DNA from: Streptomyces monashensis
GTDB lineage: Bacteria; Actinomycetota; Actinomycetes; Streptomycetales; Streptomycetaceae
Assembly (NCBI RefSeq): GCF_001866665.1
Contig: NZ_MLYO01000113.1
Location: forward strand, 1-64,000
Direction: 5' to 3'
DNA length: 64,000 nt
Position numbers and translations under genes: made by a program. A model generated the notes under the pieces. The model had not been told where the DNA came from and searched no databases. It worked only from the letters and a program-made list of their open reading frames with translations. Shown piece by piece: positions 51,998-60,645 of the stretch. Position 1 is the first letter of the stretch; each line of letters begins with the position of its first letter.

Positions 51998-52138
51998 TCA
52001 GAGCAGACCGAGCTGGGTCACGAGCATCGCGACGACGGCCACGAGGACCCATCCCATGACGTGCTCGACGATCTTCGGGCCGTCGTCGCGGGGCCCTCCG
52101 GTGCGGGCGCGGGTGGCGGTGACCGGGTGTGCGCTCAT
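51998..52138 (-). CDS. Small single-pass membrane protein
   Basis: This 46-residue protein has a basic, polar N-terminus (MSAHPVTATRARTGGPRDDG) and one hydrophobic helix near the C-terminus (VMGWVLVAVVAMLVTQLGLL). I do not recognise it. The reading frame can be extended upstream to 52234, but ATG 52138 gives the cleanest small membrane protein. It is downstream of the C39 peptidase and followed by the TetR gene, all on the minus strand. Function unknown. Confidence 0.65.
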   Translation of the reverse strand: MSAHPVTATRARTGGPRDDGPKIVEHVMGWVLVAVVAMLVTQLGLL

Positions 52139-52238
52139 GGCGTTACTCGCAGAGGTCGGACGTACAGACAGGTTCCCCACCCGTTTGTCCACCTTGCCAC
52201 CCGCGACGGCTTGTGCGGTGATGAGCTTGCTCACACGG

Positions 52239-53615
52239 TCAGCACACGCCCACCGCCGCGAGCGCCTTGCGCCGGCGCGGGCCCGGACGCGCCGGGAAGT
52301 AGAGGTAGCAGACTCCCCCGCTGCCGGAGACGACCTTGCCGGAGGCGTTGTACCGCTTGGTCCGCAGCCAGATGTTCTCGAACTCCCGCCTGCGATAGAC
52401 CCGTCGGACCGCCGCGTCGTCCGGCGAGGCCGGATCGTTCGCGATGACGTCGCCCTCCGCGGTGAAGCCGATGACGGTCATCAGATGGCCGGAGGTGCCG
52501 TAGCCCGCGCCGGTCAACTCGCTTGCCAGGAAGGACTGGGACGTTATGACCGGGATACCGGCCGCGACCAGCGTCTCCGCCTCGGTGAGCGAGGCGAGCC
52601 GGGTGACCACGCCCTGGATGCCGTCGAAGGTGGCCGCGTAGGCGGCGTTGAACGGCCAGTTGCCGCAGCCCTCGTACTGGTAGTCGTAGGTGAACCGGGC
52701 CGCGTTGTCGACCTGCGGGTCGGCGTAGGACGGATCCACCCAGGCCAGCTGTCCGGGGGTGAGCCGGCCGCCCCAGTACTCGATGATCATCTGTGAGGAG
52801 GTGGGGCTGCACCAGGCCTCGCCGCCGTTGTCGTACTGCGGGTACTGGCCCTTGTGGATCTCCTGCGAGTAGCGCGGGACGGTCAGTTCGTGGGTGAGGC
52901 CGGGGGCGGAGGCCGGGACCGTGAAGCGGTCGGGGATGTCGGAGCCCATGGCGCCGAGCCGCCAGACGGTCGGGGTCAGCTCCGTGCCGGGCCTGCGGTA
53001 GAGGGTCAGGCGCAGCCGGTACGAGACCAGGCGCAGGCCGGTGCTCGCGTCGTCGATGGCGAAGGTGTCGGTCGAGACGGCGCTCCTGCCGTCGGCCTGG
53101 CCGTCCACCGAGGTCCGCCTGATGTCCTGGTCGCCGGCCGCCCAGCGGCCCATCACGTACCAGGGGGTGGCGGTGCCGTCGGAGTACGTGCCCCGGAGCT
53201 CGGCCTGGAGCCAGGTGCCCTCGGGGGTGTGGGCGTTCCAGGAGGCGACGACCTCGGTGGCCGGGACGGTGAGCAGGTGGACCGGGGAGGTCCACACGGC
53301 GTACTCCCAGGTGGCGGTCGTGCCGGTGTGCGGGTCGGTGTAGTCGGTGCGGCCGGCGGGGATGCCGATCACGACGCCGGGGCGGGCGCCGGAGACGGCC
53401 CGGACGCCCTCGGCGGCGCCTTGGCGCCACTGGCGGTACGTGGTCCAGGCCCGGTAGTCGATGGGGCGGGCCGGTGTCCGGGCGGGCGCGCCGGCCTCGG
53501 CGGACGGCCGCTGCGCGGCGGCGGCAGCGGGGGCCGCGGCGCCGGCCGTGGCTGCGGCGACCGCCGCGGCCACGGTGAGGACGGTTCTGCGGGACGGCTG
53601 CTGGGCTCTGCTCAT
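52239..53615 (-). CDS. Tat-exported C39-like cysteine peptidase
   Basis: This 458-residue precursor begins with a twin-arginine signal (QPSRRTVLTVAAAVAAATAG) ending in an Ala-rich stretch, so it is exported folded. After about 240 residues of a beta-rich domain (ATWEYAVWTSPVHLL and onward) comes a C39-like peptidase domain. The nucleophile Cys is in GGEAWCSPTSSQMIIEYW, the His in SGHLMTVIGF, and the Asp in VIANDPASPDD. Secreted C39-like proteins of this type are common in streptomycetes, but substrates are not known. ATG 53615 was taken as the start because it begins the signal peptide. Confidence 0.87.
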   Translation of the reverse strand: MSRAQQPSRRTVLTVAAAVAAATAGAAAPAAAAAQRPSAEAGAPARTPARPIDYRAWTTYRQWRQGAAEGVRAVSGARPGVVIGIPAGRTDYTDPHTGTTATWEYAVWTSPVHLLTVPATEVVASWNAHTPEGTWLQAELRGTYSDGTATPWYVMGRWAAGDQDIRRTSVDGQADGRSAVSTDTFAIDDASTGLRLVSYRLRLTLYRRPGTELTPTVWRLGAMGSDIPDRFTVPASAPGLTHELTVPRYSQEIHKGQYPQYDNGGEAWCSPTSSQMIIEYWGGRLTPGQLAWVDPSYADPQVDNAARFTYDYQYEGCGNWPFNAAYAATFDGIQGVVTRLASLTEAETLVAAGIPVITSQSFLASELTGAGYGTSGHLMTVIGFTAEGDVIANDPASPDDAAVRRVYRRREFENIWLRTKRYNASGKVVSGSGGVCYLYFPARPGPRRRKALAAVGVC

Positions 53616-53754
53616 GGGCGCGGTTACCCCCAGGTGTCCGGGTCGGGCTGGTCCGGTAGGTGGTTCGCGCCAACTATGAAGCAGGCGCCATGGCCCTGCC
53701 AGCGCTTCGGCGCATGCCGCGCGACGAATATTGGTCTGCGCCTCTGACGGCGTT

Positions 53755-53781
53755 CCCCGCGCCCCTGGGCGGGGCGCGGGG
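53755..53781. terminator. Terminator of the amino acid permease gene
   Basis: CCCCGCGCCCC and GGGGCGCGGGG form an 11-bp perfect stem around a 5-base loop. It lies 9 bases after the permease stop on the minus strand. Confidence 0.8.
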
Positions 53782-53790
53782 TGCGGGCGG

Positions 53791-55332
53791 TCAGACGAGG
53801 TCCATCGCCGCCACCTCGTCGGGGCCGCCATAGCTGACCGGACCCTGGAAGCGGCGGCGGGCCGTGGCGAACCACCACACCGTCGCGACGAGCAGGACGG
53901 CGGCAAGCGCGATCGGCGCGTAGTTGAAGGAGTCGACGGTGATCGGCGAGGCCTGCGGCAGCATGAACAGCACGCTGCTGAGCAGGATCCAGACCACCGC
54001 GAGCCAGCCGACCGGCCGGCCCCAGCGGCCCAGGTGCCAGGGGCCGGGTTCGAACGCGTCGCCGAGCCGCAGCCGCAGGAAGATCGGCACGGCGTAGGCG
54101 AGGAAGAGACCGACCACGTTGACGCTGACGATCGCGGTGAACGCCGTGTGGGACCACCAGCCGGGCACGACGAGGGCCAGCGAGCAGGCGACCGCGAGCC
54201 AGACCGCCTTCACGGGCGTACGGGTGCGCGTCGAGACCGAGTGCCACCAGCGCGAGCCGGGCATCGCGCCGTCCCGGGAGAAGGCGAAGATCTGCCGGGT
54301 GTTGCTGGTGAGGTTGGCGAGACCGCAGAAGAGCATCGCGCCGATGACGATGAGGAGCATGACCTTGGCGGCGCCGAGGCCGAGCGCGTCGATGAGGATC
54401 TGCACGGGTGGTGCGCCCGCGCCGGCCTGCTTGGCGTAGTCGCCAATGCTATAGACCAATGCGAGCATCAGGATCAGACCGGTGATCGCCGAATAGCCGA
54501 CGGCGCGGGTGATCCCCTTCGGTGCGTTGACCGTCGCGCGGACCGTTTCCTCCGACATGTGGAAGCTGCCGTCGAAGCCGGTGAAGGTCCAGCTGGTCAC
54601 CAGCAGACCGAGCATGCCGCCGTAAAGTCCGCTCGTGAAGCCGGTGTTGTTCTCGAAATGCGTCACGAACGAAGCCGGTTGATGATGATCGGGGATCACT
54701 ATGAGTGCGCCCACGATCACGACCAGTCCGATCAGCAGCCACCAGACGGAAATGCGGTTCAGTACGGCGACGAGCTGCACGGTGTAGGTGTTGGCGAGCC
54801 CCTGCACCACGATGATCAGCGCTGTGATCAGCACCGTTTGATGCGTGGTCGGCCGGTAGGACGACCACTGGAGGCTCACGAAGGCCTGGACGAAGGTGGC
54901 GGCCGCGTAGCCCGTGGCGGCGGTGCCGCCGATCTGGCCGACGAAGTTCAGCCAGCCCGTGAACCAGGACCAGGCCCCTTTGTGCCGCTTGGCGAGTTTA
55001 CCGGCGGAGAAATACAGGGCACCGCTGGTCGGATAGGCCGAGGCGACTTCCGCCATGGCCGCGCCGATGAGCAGCACCATCACCGATACGCCGATCCAGC
55101 CGAAAACGAGAATGCGGGGGCCGCCCGCACCCATTCCGAATCCGAAGGAGGAGAAAATACCCGAGAGGATATTGATGATGGTGAAGGAGATCGCAAAATT
55201 GTCGAACGCCTGGAAGCGCCGGGTGAGTTTGCGCGGATAACCCATCGCATGCAGGGTCGCGTCGTCGTCGAGCGCGACCGCCTCTTCGCCCGCACGGGCC
55301 TTCGCCCGTGGAGCCGACATCCGTTCCGACAC
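53791..55332 (-). CDS. APC-superfamily amino acid permease
   Basis: This 513-residue membrane transporter has about 12-14 helices. The opening KLTRRFQAFDNFAISFTIIN, then GIFSSFGFGMGAGGPRILVF, and the helix-6/8 region LLVTSWTFTGFDGSFHMSEE fit the amino-acid/choline transporter or GABA-permease branch of the APC superfamily. NTRQIFAFSRDGAMPGSRWW is a typical cytoplasmic loop. Third positions and composition in the middle (54400-55200) are less GC-biased than neighbouring genes. Start GTG 55332 has AAAGGCG at 8 bases; ATG 55320 is an alternative. The substrate is uncertain. A clear terminator follows. Confidence 0.9.
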   Translation of the reverse strand: MSERMSAPRAKARAGEEAVALDDDATLHAMGYPRKLTRRFQAFDNFAISFTIINILSGIFSSFGFGMGAGGPRILVFGWIGVSVMVLLIGAAMAEVASAYPTSGALYFSAGKLAKRHKGAWSWFTGWLNFVGQIGGTAATGYAAATFVQAFVSLQWSSYRPTTHQTVLITALIIVVQGLANTYTVQLVAVLNRISVWWLLIGLVVIVGALIVIPDHHQPASFVTHFENNTGFTSGLYGGMLGLLVTSWTFTGFDGSFHMSEETVRATVNAPKGITRAVGYSAITGLILMLALVYSIGDYAKQAGAGAPPVQILIDALGLGAAKVMLLIVIGAMLFCGLANLTSNTRQIFAFSRDGAMPGSRWWHSVSTRTRTPVKAVWLAVACSLALVVPGWWSHTAFTAIVSVNVVGLFLAYAVPIFLRLRLGDAFEPGPWHLGRWGRPVGWLAVVWILLSSVLFMLPQASPITVDSFNYAPIALAAVLLVATVWWFATARRRFQGPVSYGGPDEVAAMDLV

Positions 55333-55398
55333 TGTTCGCCTTTCTCTCGGTGGGGGCGGAGCACACGCCTCCCGGTGGGGGGCGGAGACCGTGCGGGG

Positions 55399-56355
55399 TC
55401 AGGCGGGTCCGGGGACGGGTAAGCCGCAGGCGCGCCGGGCCCGGGAGAGCTGCTCGGCCGGGTCGCCGAAGGCGCTCCAGGGCATGCGCGAGGCGTACGG
55501 GCCCATCGCCGTGAACACCGCCCGGGCCTCGAACTCGCGCTGGCCCATGACCAGCGCGTGCGCGAGGTAGGCGAGGTCGAGCACCGGGGTGAAGCGGTAT
55601 CCCGCCACCGCGGGCAGCCAGTTCTGGTAGATCGCGAGCGCGGTGGCACGCCACTGCGGCTGCTCCCAGACCTGGTCGGCGAGCAACTGAGTCGGGTTGT
55701 AGCTCTCCACCAGGGCCACCAGGGGCAGCAGCCGCAGGGCGCAGTCGGCGGGTGCCCGTTGGCTGAGGAAGGCGGCCACGTCCCAGGCCGCGTTGACGGA
55801 GCCGCCGTGGCGCGTGAAGAAGAAGGAGAGGAAGCGGTGGTGGGCCTCGCGGTGCCAGGGGTCCAGCGACAGGACGTGCGCGAACAGCCGCCAGGGGCCG
55901 GGCGGGGCGGTGAGCAGGCCGTGCGGGGCCGGGTCGCGCAGCCGGTGCAGCCGGGCCATGGCGAGTTTGGCCGCCCACGGCGTGGGGTCCGCGGGAGCCA
56001 GGGCGGCGGCGCGATCGCAGGCGGTCACGGCGATCCGCTCCAGTGCCTCGGCGCGCTCGTCGTGCGCGTCCGCGGCACGCAGCGCGCGCTGCACCGCGAC
56101 CCGGGCCCACATCAGCGCGGCCTCGGGGGTCGGCTCCTCGGCGAGCCAGCGCTCGACCAGATCGGTGCCGGCGGCCTCGGAGGCGATAACCAGCGAGCGA
56201 TGGGCACGCAGGCCGAAGTCGGAACGCGTCTCGGCGAGCGCCTCGTACGCGTATCGATAACGCCCGGCGCGCACATCGACGCATACACTGGCCAGTACAC
56301 GGTCGTCGGCGGCCGGATGCCACACATACTGCCCTTCGAATAACTCCGCAGCCAT
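55399..56355 (-). CDS. TPR-like helical hypothetical protein
   Basis: This 318-residue cytoplasmic protein is a run of Ala/Leu-rich helices such as ERWLAEEPTPEAALMWARVA, HLLxP-type LAPADPTPWAAKLAMARL, and VLDLAYLAHALVMGQREFEA, consistent with a TPR-like solenoid that may bind a protein partner. No enzyme motif is seen. It is 66 bases upstream of the permease on the same strand. In many actinomycetes this type of gene accompanies no fixed partner, so a role cannot be assigned. Confidence 0.78.
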   Translation of the reverse strand: MAAELFEGQYVWHPAADDRVLASVCVDVRAGRYRYAYEALAETRSDFGLRAHRSLVIASEAAGTDLVERWLAEEPTPEAALMWARVAVQRALRAADAHDERAEALERIAVTACDRAAALAPADPTPWAAKLAMARLHRLRDPAPHGLLTAPPGPWRLFAHVLSLDPWHREAHHRFLSFFFTRHGGSVNAAWDVAAFLSQRAPADCALRLLPLVALVESYNPTQLLADQVWEQPQWRATALAIYQNWLPAVAGYRFTPVLDLAYLAHALVMGQREFEARAVFTAMGPYASRMPWSAFGDPAEQLSRARRACGLPVPGPA

Positions 56356-56570
56356 GTCCCCCTACCAGTCCCCGTGCGACGCATGGTCAGTTGCGCTGGA
56401 GGCACCCTACTCACGGGCGGGCACGCCCGGAACGCCGAATTCGACATATCGGTCAGGTGATTTCCCGAATGTTTTTCCGGGCCATTGACTGGCCGCCAGC
56501 CGATGGTTCAAGCCTCGACTAGACTGTTTCCGGGAATCCGTCCACACCGCCGCACACCTCGGGAACCGCC

Positions 56571-57191
56571 ATTCGCGACCTCGCCGCCCGGCTGCGCCGG
56601 CTCCCGCCCTCCCTCGGGCCGGTCCGGCTGATCGGCGTCGACGGGCACGCCGGCTCCGGGAAGTCCACGTTCGCCGGGCGGTTGGCCGCCGCGCTGGACG
56701 GGGCGCCGGTGCTGCACCTCGACGACATCGCGAGCCATGAGCAGCTGTTCGCCTGGACCGACCGGCTCCTGACCCAGGTGATCGGGCCGCTCGCCCGCGG
56801 CGAGAGCGGGTACTACACCCCCTACGACTGGCGGGCCCGCGCCTTCGCGGCACCGCGGCCGCTGCCGGCCGCGCCGGTGATGCTGCTGGAGGGCGTCGGC
56901 GCCGGGCGCCGGGAGCTGCGGCCGCATCTGGCGCGGCTGCTGTGGATGGAGCTGCCCCGGGAGGAGTCCTGGGCGCGCGGCCGGCTGCGGGACGGGGCGG
57001 AGCAGCGCGAGTTCTGGGACGGCTGGGTCGAGGCGGAGCGCGCGCACTTCGCCGCGGACCCCTCGTACCCCCATGCCGATCTCCTGGTGACACAGACGCC
57101 GGTGGGGTACGAGGTACTGCCGGGTCCCGGGTCAACCCCTGGACCGGACCAGACCGTGACCCTGAGTGACGGGCCATCGGCAATGTGGTGA
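56571..57191 (+). CDS. P-loop nucleoside kinase-like protein, 5' end unclear
   Basis: This uridine-kinase-like ATPase has a Walker A in VRLIGVDGHAGSGKSTFAG and the following LLExVG-type motif VMLLEGVGAGRREL. The open frame runs from a stop at 56520-56522 with no ATG, GTG or TTG before the P-loop; codon 56538-56540 is CCG where related proteins would begin (STPPHTSG follows). Candidates are ATT 56571 or CTG 56592, while TTG 56682 would cut off the P-loop. I annotate from ATT 56571 (206 residues). It may use a rare start, have lost its start codon, or contain a sequence error. No operon partner is obvious. Confidence 0.6.
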   Translation: MRDLAARLRRLPPSLGPVRLIGVDGHAGSGKSTFAGRLAAALDGAPVLHLDDIASHEQLFAWTDRLLTQVIGPLARGESGYYTPYDWRARAFAAPRPLPAAPVMLLEGVGAGRRELRPHLARLLWMELPREESWARGRLRDGAEQREFWDGWVEAERAHFAADPSYPHADLLVTQTPVGYEVLPGPGSTPGPDQTVTLSDGPSAMW

Positions 57192-57240
57192 AGTTGTGAA
57201 GGCACCTGTGGGTGAACTTCTCCGAGTGCCTCAACTCTGC

Positions 57241-57270
57241 TTGACCGGGGGCCCGTACAGGTCTTACGTT
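57241..57270 (+). promoter_or_regulatory. Consensus-like HrdB promoter
   Basis: TTGACC (57241-57246), an 18-base spacer, and TACGTT (57265-57270) match the TTGACN/TANNNT form of principal-sigma promoters well. The predicted start is near 57277. It reads into a short structured segment that ends at a terminator about 70 bases later rather than into a gene. Confidence 0.6.
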
Positions 57271-57276
57271 CTCAAT

Positions 57277-57347
57277 GTGCGGTCAATCGGAACCGCTCAC
57301 CAACGCGAAGCCCCCGGTTGTTCCCCCGTGACCGGGGGCTTCGTATT
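57277..57347 (+). ncRNA. Candidate small RNA between the kinase and EccA-like genes
   Basis: From the HrdB-type promoter a transcript of about 70 bases would contain one stem (GCGGT/ACCGC, 57279-57296) and then the strong hairpin at 57306-57343 followed by TATTGCC. Nothing in this stretch reads as protein, and no other role explains a good promoter running directly into a terminator. An attenuated leader for the EccA-like gene is a second reading. No expression evidence is available. Confidence 0.45.
57306..57343 (+). terminator. Strong intergenic terminator
   Basis: CGAAGCCCCCGGT pairs perfectly with ACCGGGGGCTTCG across a 12-base loop. It should end the small transcript above and read-through from the kinase gene. 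Confidence 0.8.
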
Positions 57348-57617
57348 GCCCTTAAGCCGCTTTCCGGGCGCCCCGCGCACCGAACCGCTCACTCTCGGTC
57401 ACGAAGCCTGTGTGCGCCGTCCGCTCCCACCTCGTCAAACGGCTCCTACGGCACCCTTCGGCAGGCGGTCCCGGCGCGGGTACGATGCCATCGGTGCGGG
57501 TTACGAGCGGCTGCCTCGCACACGGCAACTCCGGTCCGCGGCACGGCGGTTCGACCGCGGCGGCCCCGGGCGTCCGCCCGGTGGTGAACCACGGGGGTAC
57601 GGTCTGTGGGGGGACGG
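57344..57617 (+). other. Leader of the EccA-like gene
   Basis: About 270 bases without a gene. TACGAT at 57481 could be a -10, with a weak TTCGGC 18 bases before it, giving a leader of about 125 bases. GGGGGG at 57608 is the ribosome site. No operator-like palindrome stands out. Confidence 0.35.
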
Positions 57618-59480
57618 ATGGACTTCGGCACGCAGGGCCCCGACGCCCCGGCCGACCTCGCCTGGCTGCGAGGTGTCGACGCGTACACGATGGGGGCCTA
57701 TCCGCAGGCGGAGGAGGAGTTCCGCACCGCGGTGCGGATGGACCCGGGCATGGCGGACGGCTGGCTCGGGCTGCACGCGCTCCGGGTCGACACCACGACC
57801 GCGCTGCTCAGAATGTTCCGGCACCGCGACCGGTTCGGCGAGCAGCGCGGCCGGCACCGCAGGCCTCTCAACTCCTGGTACTGGCTGGGCTGGTGGGTGC
57901 AGCCGGTGCTGGAGAGCCCGCGCGATCTGCTGCTGGCGCACGCCTCGCACTGGCTGGACGGCCGGCACGTGCCCGAGCTGGACCGGGCGCTCGCCGGACT
58001 GCCCCCGGTCGACACCGACCCCCAGGTGCGCTTCCTGCACGCCTGTCGCGCCTATCTGGTGAAGGACTGGGAGCAGCTGGTCCGGCACACCGACCCGCTG
58101 CTGGACGATCCGCTGCTCGGTATCGAGGCGGGCCTGTTCGGCGGCATGGCCCGGGTCCGGCTGGAGATGTACGGCCAGGCCGAGCCGCTGCTGTCGGCGG
58201 CGCTCATGCGCTGCCGCAGCGAGCAGCCGCAGCGCAAGGAGCTGCGCTACTGGCTGGCGCGGGCGCACGAGGGCACGGGCCGCTCGGCGGCGGCGCTCCC
58301 CCTGTACCGGGCCGTGCACCGCGTCGACCCCGCCTTCATGGACACCTCGGCGCGCCTCGCGGCGATCGCCGAGGGGGACGGGTACGACGACGCCGCTGAC
58401 CTCGCCGCGATCAGCCTGACCGGAGCCGGGCAGGACAGCGTCGACGGAGCGGACGGCTTCGACGCCTTCTTCGGCACCGAGGGCCGGGACCTGCGGCTGC
58501 CGGAGCCGGACCTGCCGACCGGGCCCCTGCCCTCGGTGGCCGACCCGGCGGTGCGCGCGAAGACCGGGGTCCCCTCCTCCCCGATCCCGGCCGGGCCGAC
58601 CGATCCCGCCCTGCTGGAGGAAGCGCTCGCCGAGCTGGAGCGCATGGTCGGGCTGGAGCCGGTCAAGCGCCAGGTGAAGGCGCTGTCCGCACAGCTGAAC
58701 ATGGCCCGGCTGCGGGCCGGGCAGGGGCTGCCGGTGCAGCCGCCGAAGCGGCACTTCGTCTTCTCGGGGCCGTCGGGGACCGGCAAGACCACGGTGGCCC
58801 GGATCCTCGGCCGGGTCTTCTACGCGCTCGGCCTGCTCGGCGGCGACCACCTGGTGGAGGCCCAACGGGCCGATCTCGTCGGCGAGTACCTCGGGCAGAC
58901 GGCCGTGAAGGCCAACGAGCTGATCGACTCCGCGATCGGCGGGGTGCTGTTCGTGGACGAGGCGTACTCGCTGTCGAACTCCGGGTACGGCAAGGGGGAC
59001 GCGTACGGCGACGAGGCCCTGCAGGTGCTGCTGAAACGGGCCGAGGACAACCGGGACCACCTGGTGGTGATCCTGGCCGGCTATCCCGAGGGCATGGACC
59101 GGCTCCTGGCGGCGAACCCCGGGCTGTCCTCCCGCTTCACGACCCGGGTCGACTTCCCCTCCTACCGGCCGCAGGAACTCACCGAGATCGGCAAGGTGCT
59201 GGCGGCGGAGAACGGGGACGTGTGGGACGAGGAGTCGCTGGAGGAGCTGCGCTCGATCGCCGGGCACGTGGTCGATCAGGGGTGGATCGACGAGCTGGGC
59301 AACGGCCGCTTCCTGCGGACGCTGTACGAGAAGAGCTGCGCGTACCGGGACCTGCGGCTGTCCGCCTACCTGGGCGCGCTCTCCCGGGACGACCTGGCGA
59401 CGCTCCGGCTGCCCGACCTGATGCAGGCGTACGGAGAGGTGCTGTCGGGCCGGGGCCCCCAGGATCCGCCGGGCATGTGA
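57618..59480 (+). CDS. EccA-like CbxX/CfqX AAA+ ATPase with TPR-like N-terminus
   Basis: This 620-residue protein has an N-terminal TPR-like helical part (about 1-270, opening LAWLRGVDAYTMGAYPQAEE), a linker, and a C-terminal AAA+ domain. Walker A is FSGPSGTGKTTVARILG, Walker B is VLFVDEAYSLSNSGYG, and the sensor/arginine-finger region is VILAGYPEGMDRLLAANPGL then SSRFTTRVDFPSY. This is the layout of EccA, the ATPase of ESX type VII secretion, and of CbxX. No other ESX gene (EccB-E, EsxA/B) is near, so it is an orphan and its partner is unknown. ATG 57618 follows GGGGGG. Confidence 0.87.
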   Translation: MDFGTQGPDAPADLAWLRGVDAYTMGAYPQAEEEFRTAVRMDPGMADGWLGLHALRVDTTTALLRMFRHRDRFGEQRGRHRRPLNSWYWLGWWVQPVLESPRDLLLAHASHWLDGRHVPELDRALAGLPPVDTDPQVRFLHACRAYLVKDWEQLVRHTDPLLDDPLLGIEAGLFGGMARVRLEMYGQAEPLLSAALMRCRSEQPQRKELRYWLARAHEGTGRSAAALPLYRAVHRVDPAFMDTSARLAAIAEGDGYDDAADLAAISLTGAGQDSVDGADGFDAFFGTEGRDLRLPEPDLPTGPLPSVADPAVRAKTGVPSSPIPAGPTDPALLEEALAELERMVGLEPVKRQVKALSAQLNMARLRAGQGLPVQPPKRHFVFSGPSGTGKTTVARILGRVFYALGLLGGDHLVEAQRADLVGEYLGQTAVKANELIDSAIGGVLFVDEAYSLSNSGYGKGDAYGDEALQVLLKRAEDNRDHLVVILAGYPEGMDRLLAANPGLSSRFTTRVDFPSYRPQELTEIGKVLAAENGDVWDEESLEELRSIAGHVVDQGWIDELGNGRFLRTLYEKSCAYRDLRLSAYLGALSRDDLATLRLPDLMQAYGEVLSGRGPQDPPGM

Positions 59481-59571
59481 GGCCCGCCCCGGACGGACGG
59501 CGGATCATGTCGCAGACGCGGGGCCGATGAGACGCCGCGCCTTTCCTCCGACCTGATCCGCCGGGCAGGCC

Positions 59572-60645
59572 CTACGTGGCGAGCACCCCCTCCGGCTCGT
59601 CGCTGGCTCTCGGCTCGGGCATCTCGCGGTGGGCCGGGTCGCGTACCTCGCCCACCAGCAGTTCGAGTACGTCCTCCAGGGCCACCAGGCCCAGCACCCT
59701 GCCGGAGGCGTCCGCCACCTGGGCCAGGTGTGAGGCCGCCCGGCGCATGACCGTGAGAGCGTCGTCGAGCGGCAGCTCGGCCCGCAGGGTGGTCATGGGG
59801 CGCCAGACGTGCTGCGGGACGGCACGGCCGGAGCTCTCCAGGTCCAGGACGTCCTTGACGTGGACGTACCCCATGAAGGCGCCCTTGTCCGTCGCCGCGA
59901 CCGGGAAGCGGGAGTAGCCCGTGCGGGCCGTCAGGTCGACGATCTCGCCCGGGGTGACCGACGGCGCCACGACGACCAGGGACTCCCGGCGCAGCAGGAC
60001 GTCCGTGACCGGGCGGGAGCCCAGCTCCAGGGCGTCCTCCAGGCGCTCCCGCTCCTCGGGGCCGAGCAGGCCCGCCTCGCCGGAGTCCTCCAGCAGACGG
60101 TTGAGCTGCTCGGTGGTGACGACCGCCTCCACCTCGTCCTTCGGCTCGACCCGGAACAGCCGCAGGACGGCCCGGGCGCAGGCGCCGAGGGCGACCGTGA
60201 TCGGCTTGCACACGCGGGCGAACGCGACCAGGCCGGGGCCGAGCCAGAGCGCCGCCTTCTCGGGGGCCGCCATCGCGAGGTTCTTCGGCACCATCTCGCC
60301 GATCACCAGATGGAAGAAGACGACCGCCATCAGCGCGATCACATAACCCAGCGGGTGGATCATGCCATCCGGCAGCCGGACCGCGGCGAACACCGGCTCC
60401 AGCAGACGCGCCACCGTGGGCTCGGCGACCGCGCCGAGGGTCAGCGAGCAGACCGTGATGCCGAACTGGGCGGCTGCCATCATCTGCGGCAGGCGCTGCA
60501 GGCCGTAGAGCACCTGCCGGGCGCGCGCCGTGCCGAGCGGTTCGATCTGGCTGCGGCGCACGGAGACGAGCGCGAACTCGGCGCCGACGAAGAAGCCGTT
60601 GGCGAGCACGAGCAGCGCGGCGAAGGCCAGTTGGAGGACGCTCAT
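59572..60645 (-). CDS. CNNM/CBS-domain (CorC/HlyC-type) transporter, second gene
   Basis: This 357-residue membrane protein has an N-terminal CNNM domain with three or four helices (LQLAFAALLVLANGFFVGAE, FALVSVRRSQIEPLG, VFFHLVIGEMVPKNLAMAAP) and two CBS repeats (ELGSRPVTDVLLRRESLVVV, VWRPMTTLRAELPLDDALTV). The full-length related protein adds a CorC_HlyC domain, which this one lacks. The family exports or regulates Mg2+ and other divalent ions. ATG 60645 overlaps the stop of the preceding CNNM gene (ATGA). It is translated with its partner and may form a heteromer. Confidence 0.9.
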   Translation of the reverse strand: MSVLQLAFAALLVLANGFFVGAEFALVSVRRSQIEPLGTARARQVLYGLQRLPQMMAAAQFGITVCSLTLGAVAEPTVARLLEPVFAAVRLPDGMIHPLGYVIALMAVVFFHLVIGEMVPKNLAMAAPEKAALWLGPGLVAFARVCKPITVALGACARAVLRLFRVEPKDEVEAVVTTEQLNRLLEDSGEAGLLGPEERERLEDALELGSRPVTDVLLRRESLVVVAPSVTPGEIVDLTARTGYSRFPVAATDKGAFMGYVHVKDVLDLESSGRAVPQHVWRPMTTLRAELPLDDALTVMRRAASHLAQVADASGRVLGLVALEDVLELLVGEVRDPAHREMPEPRASDEPEGVLAT

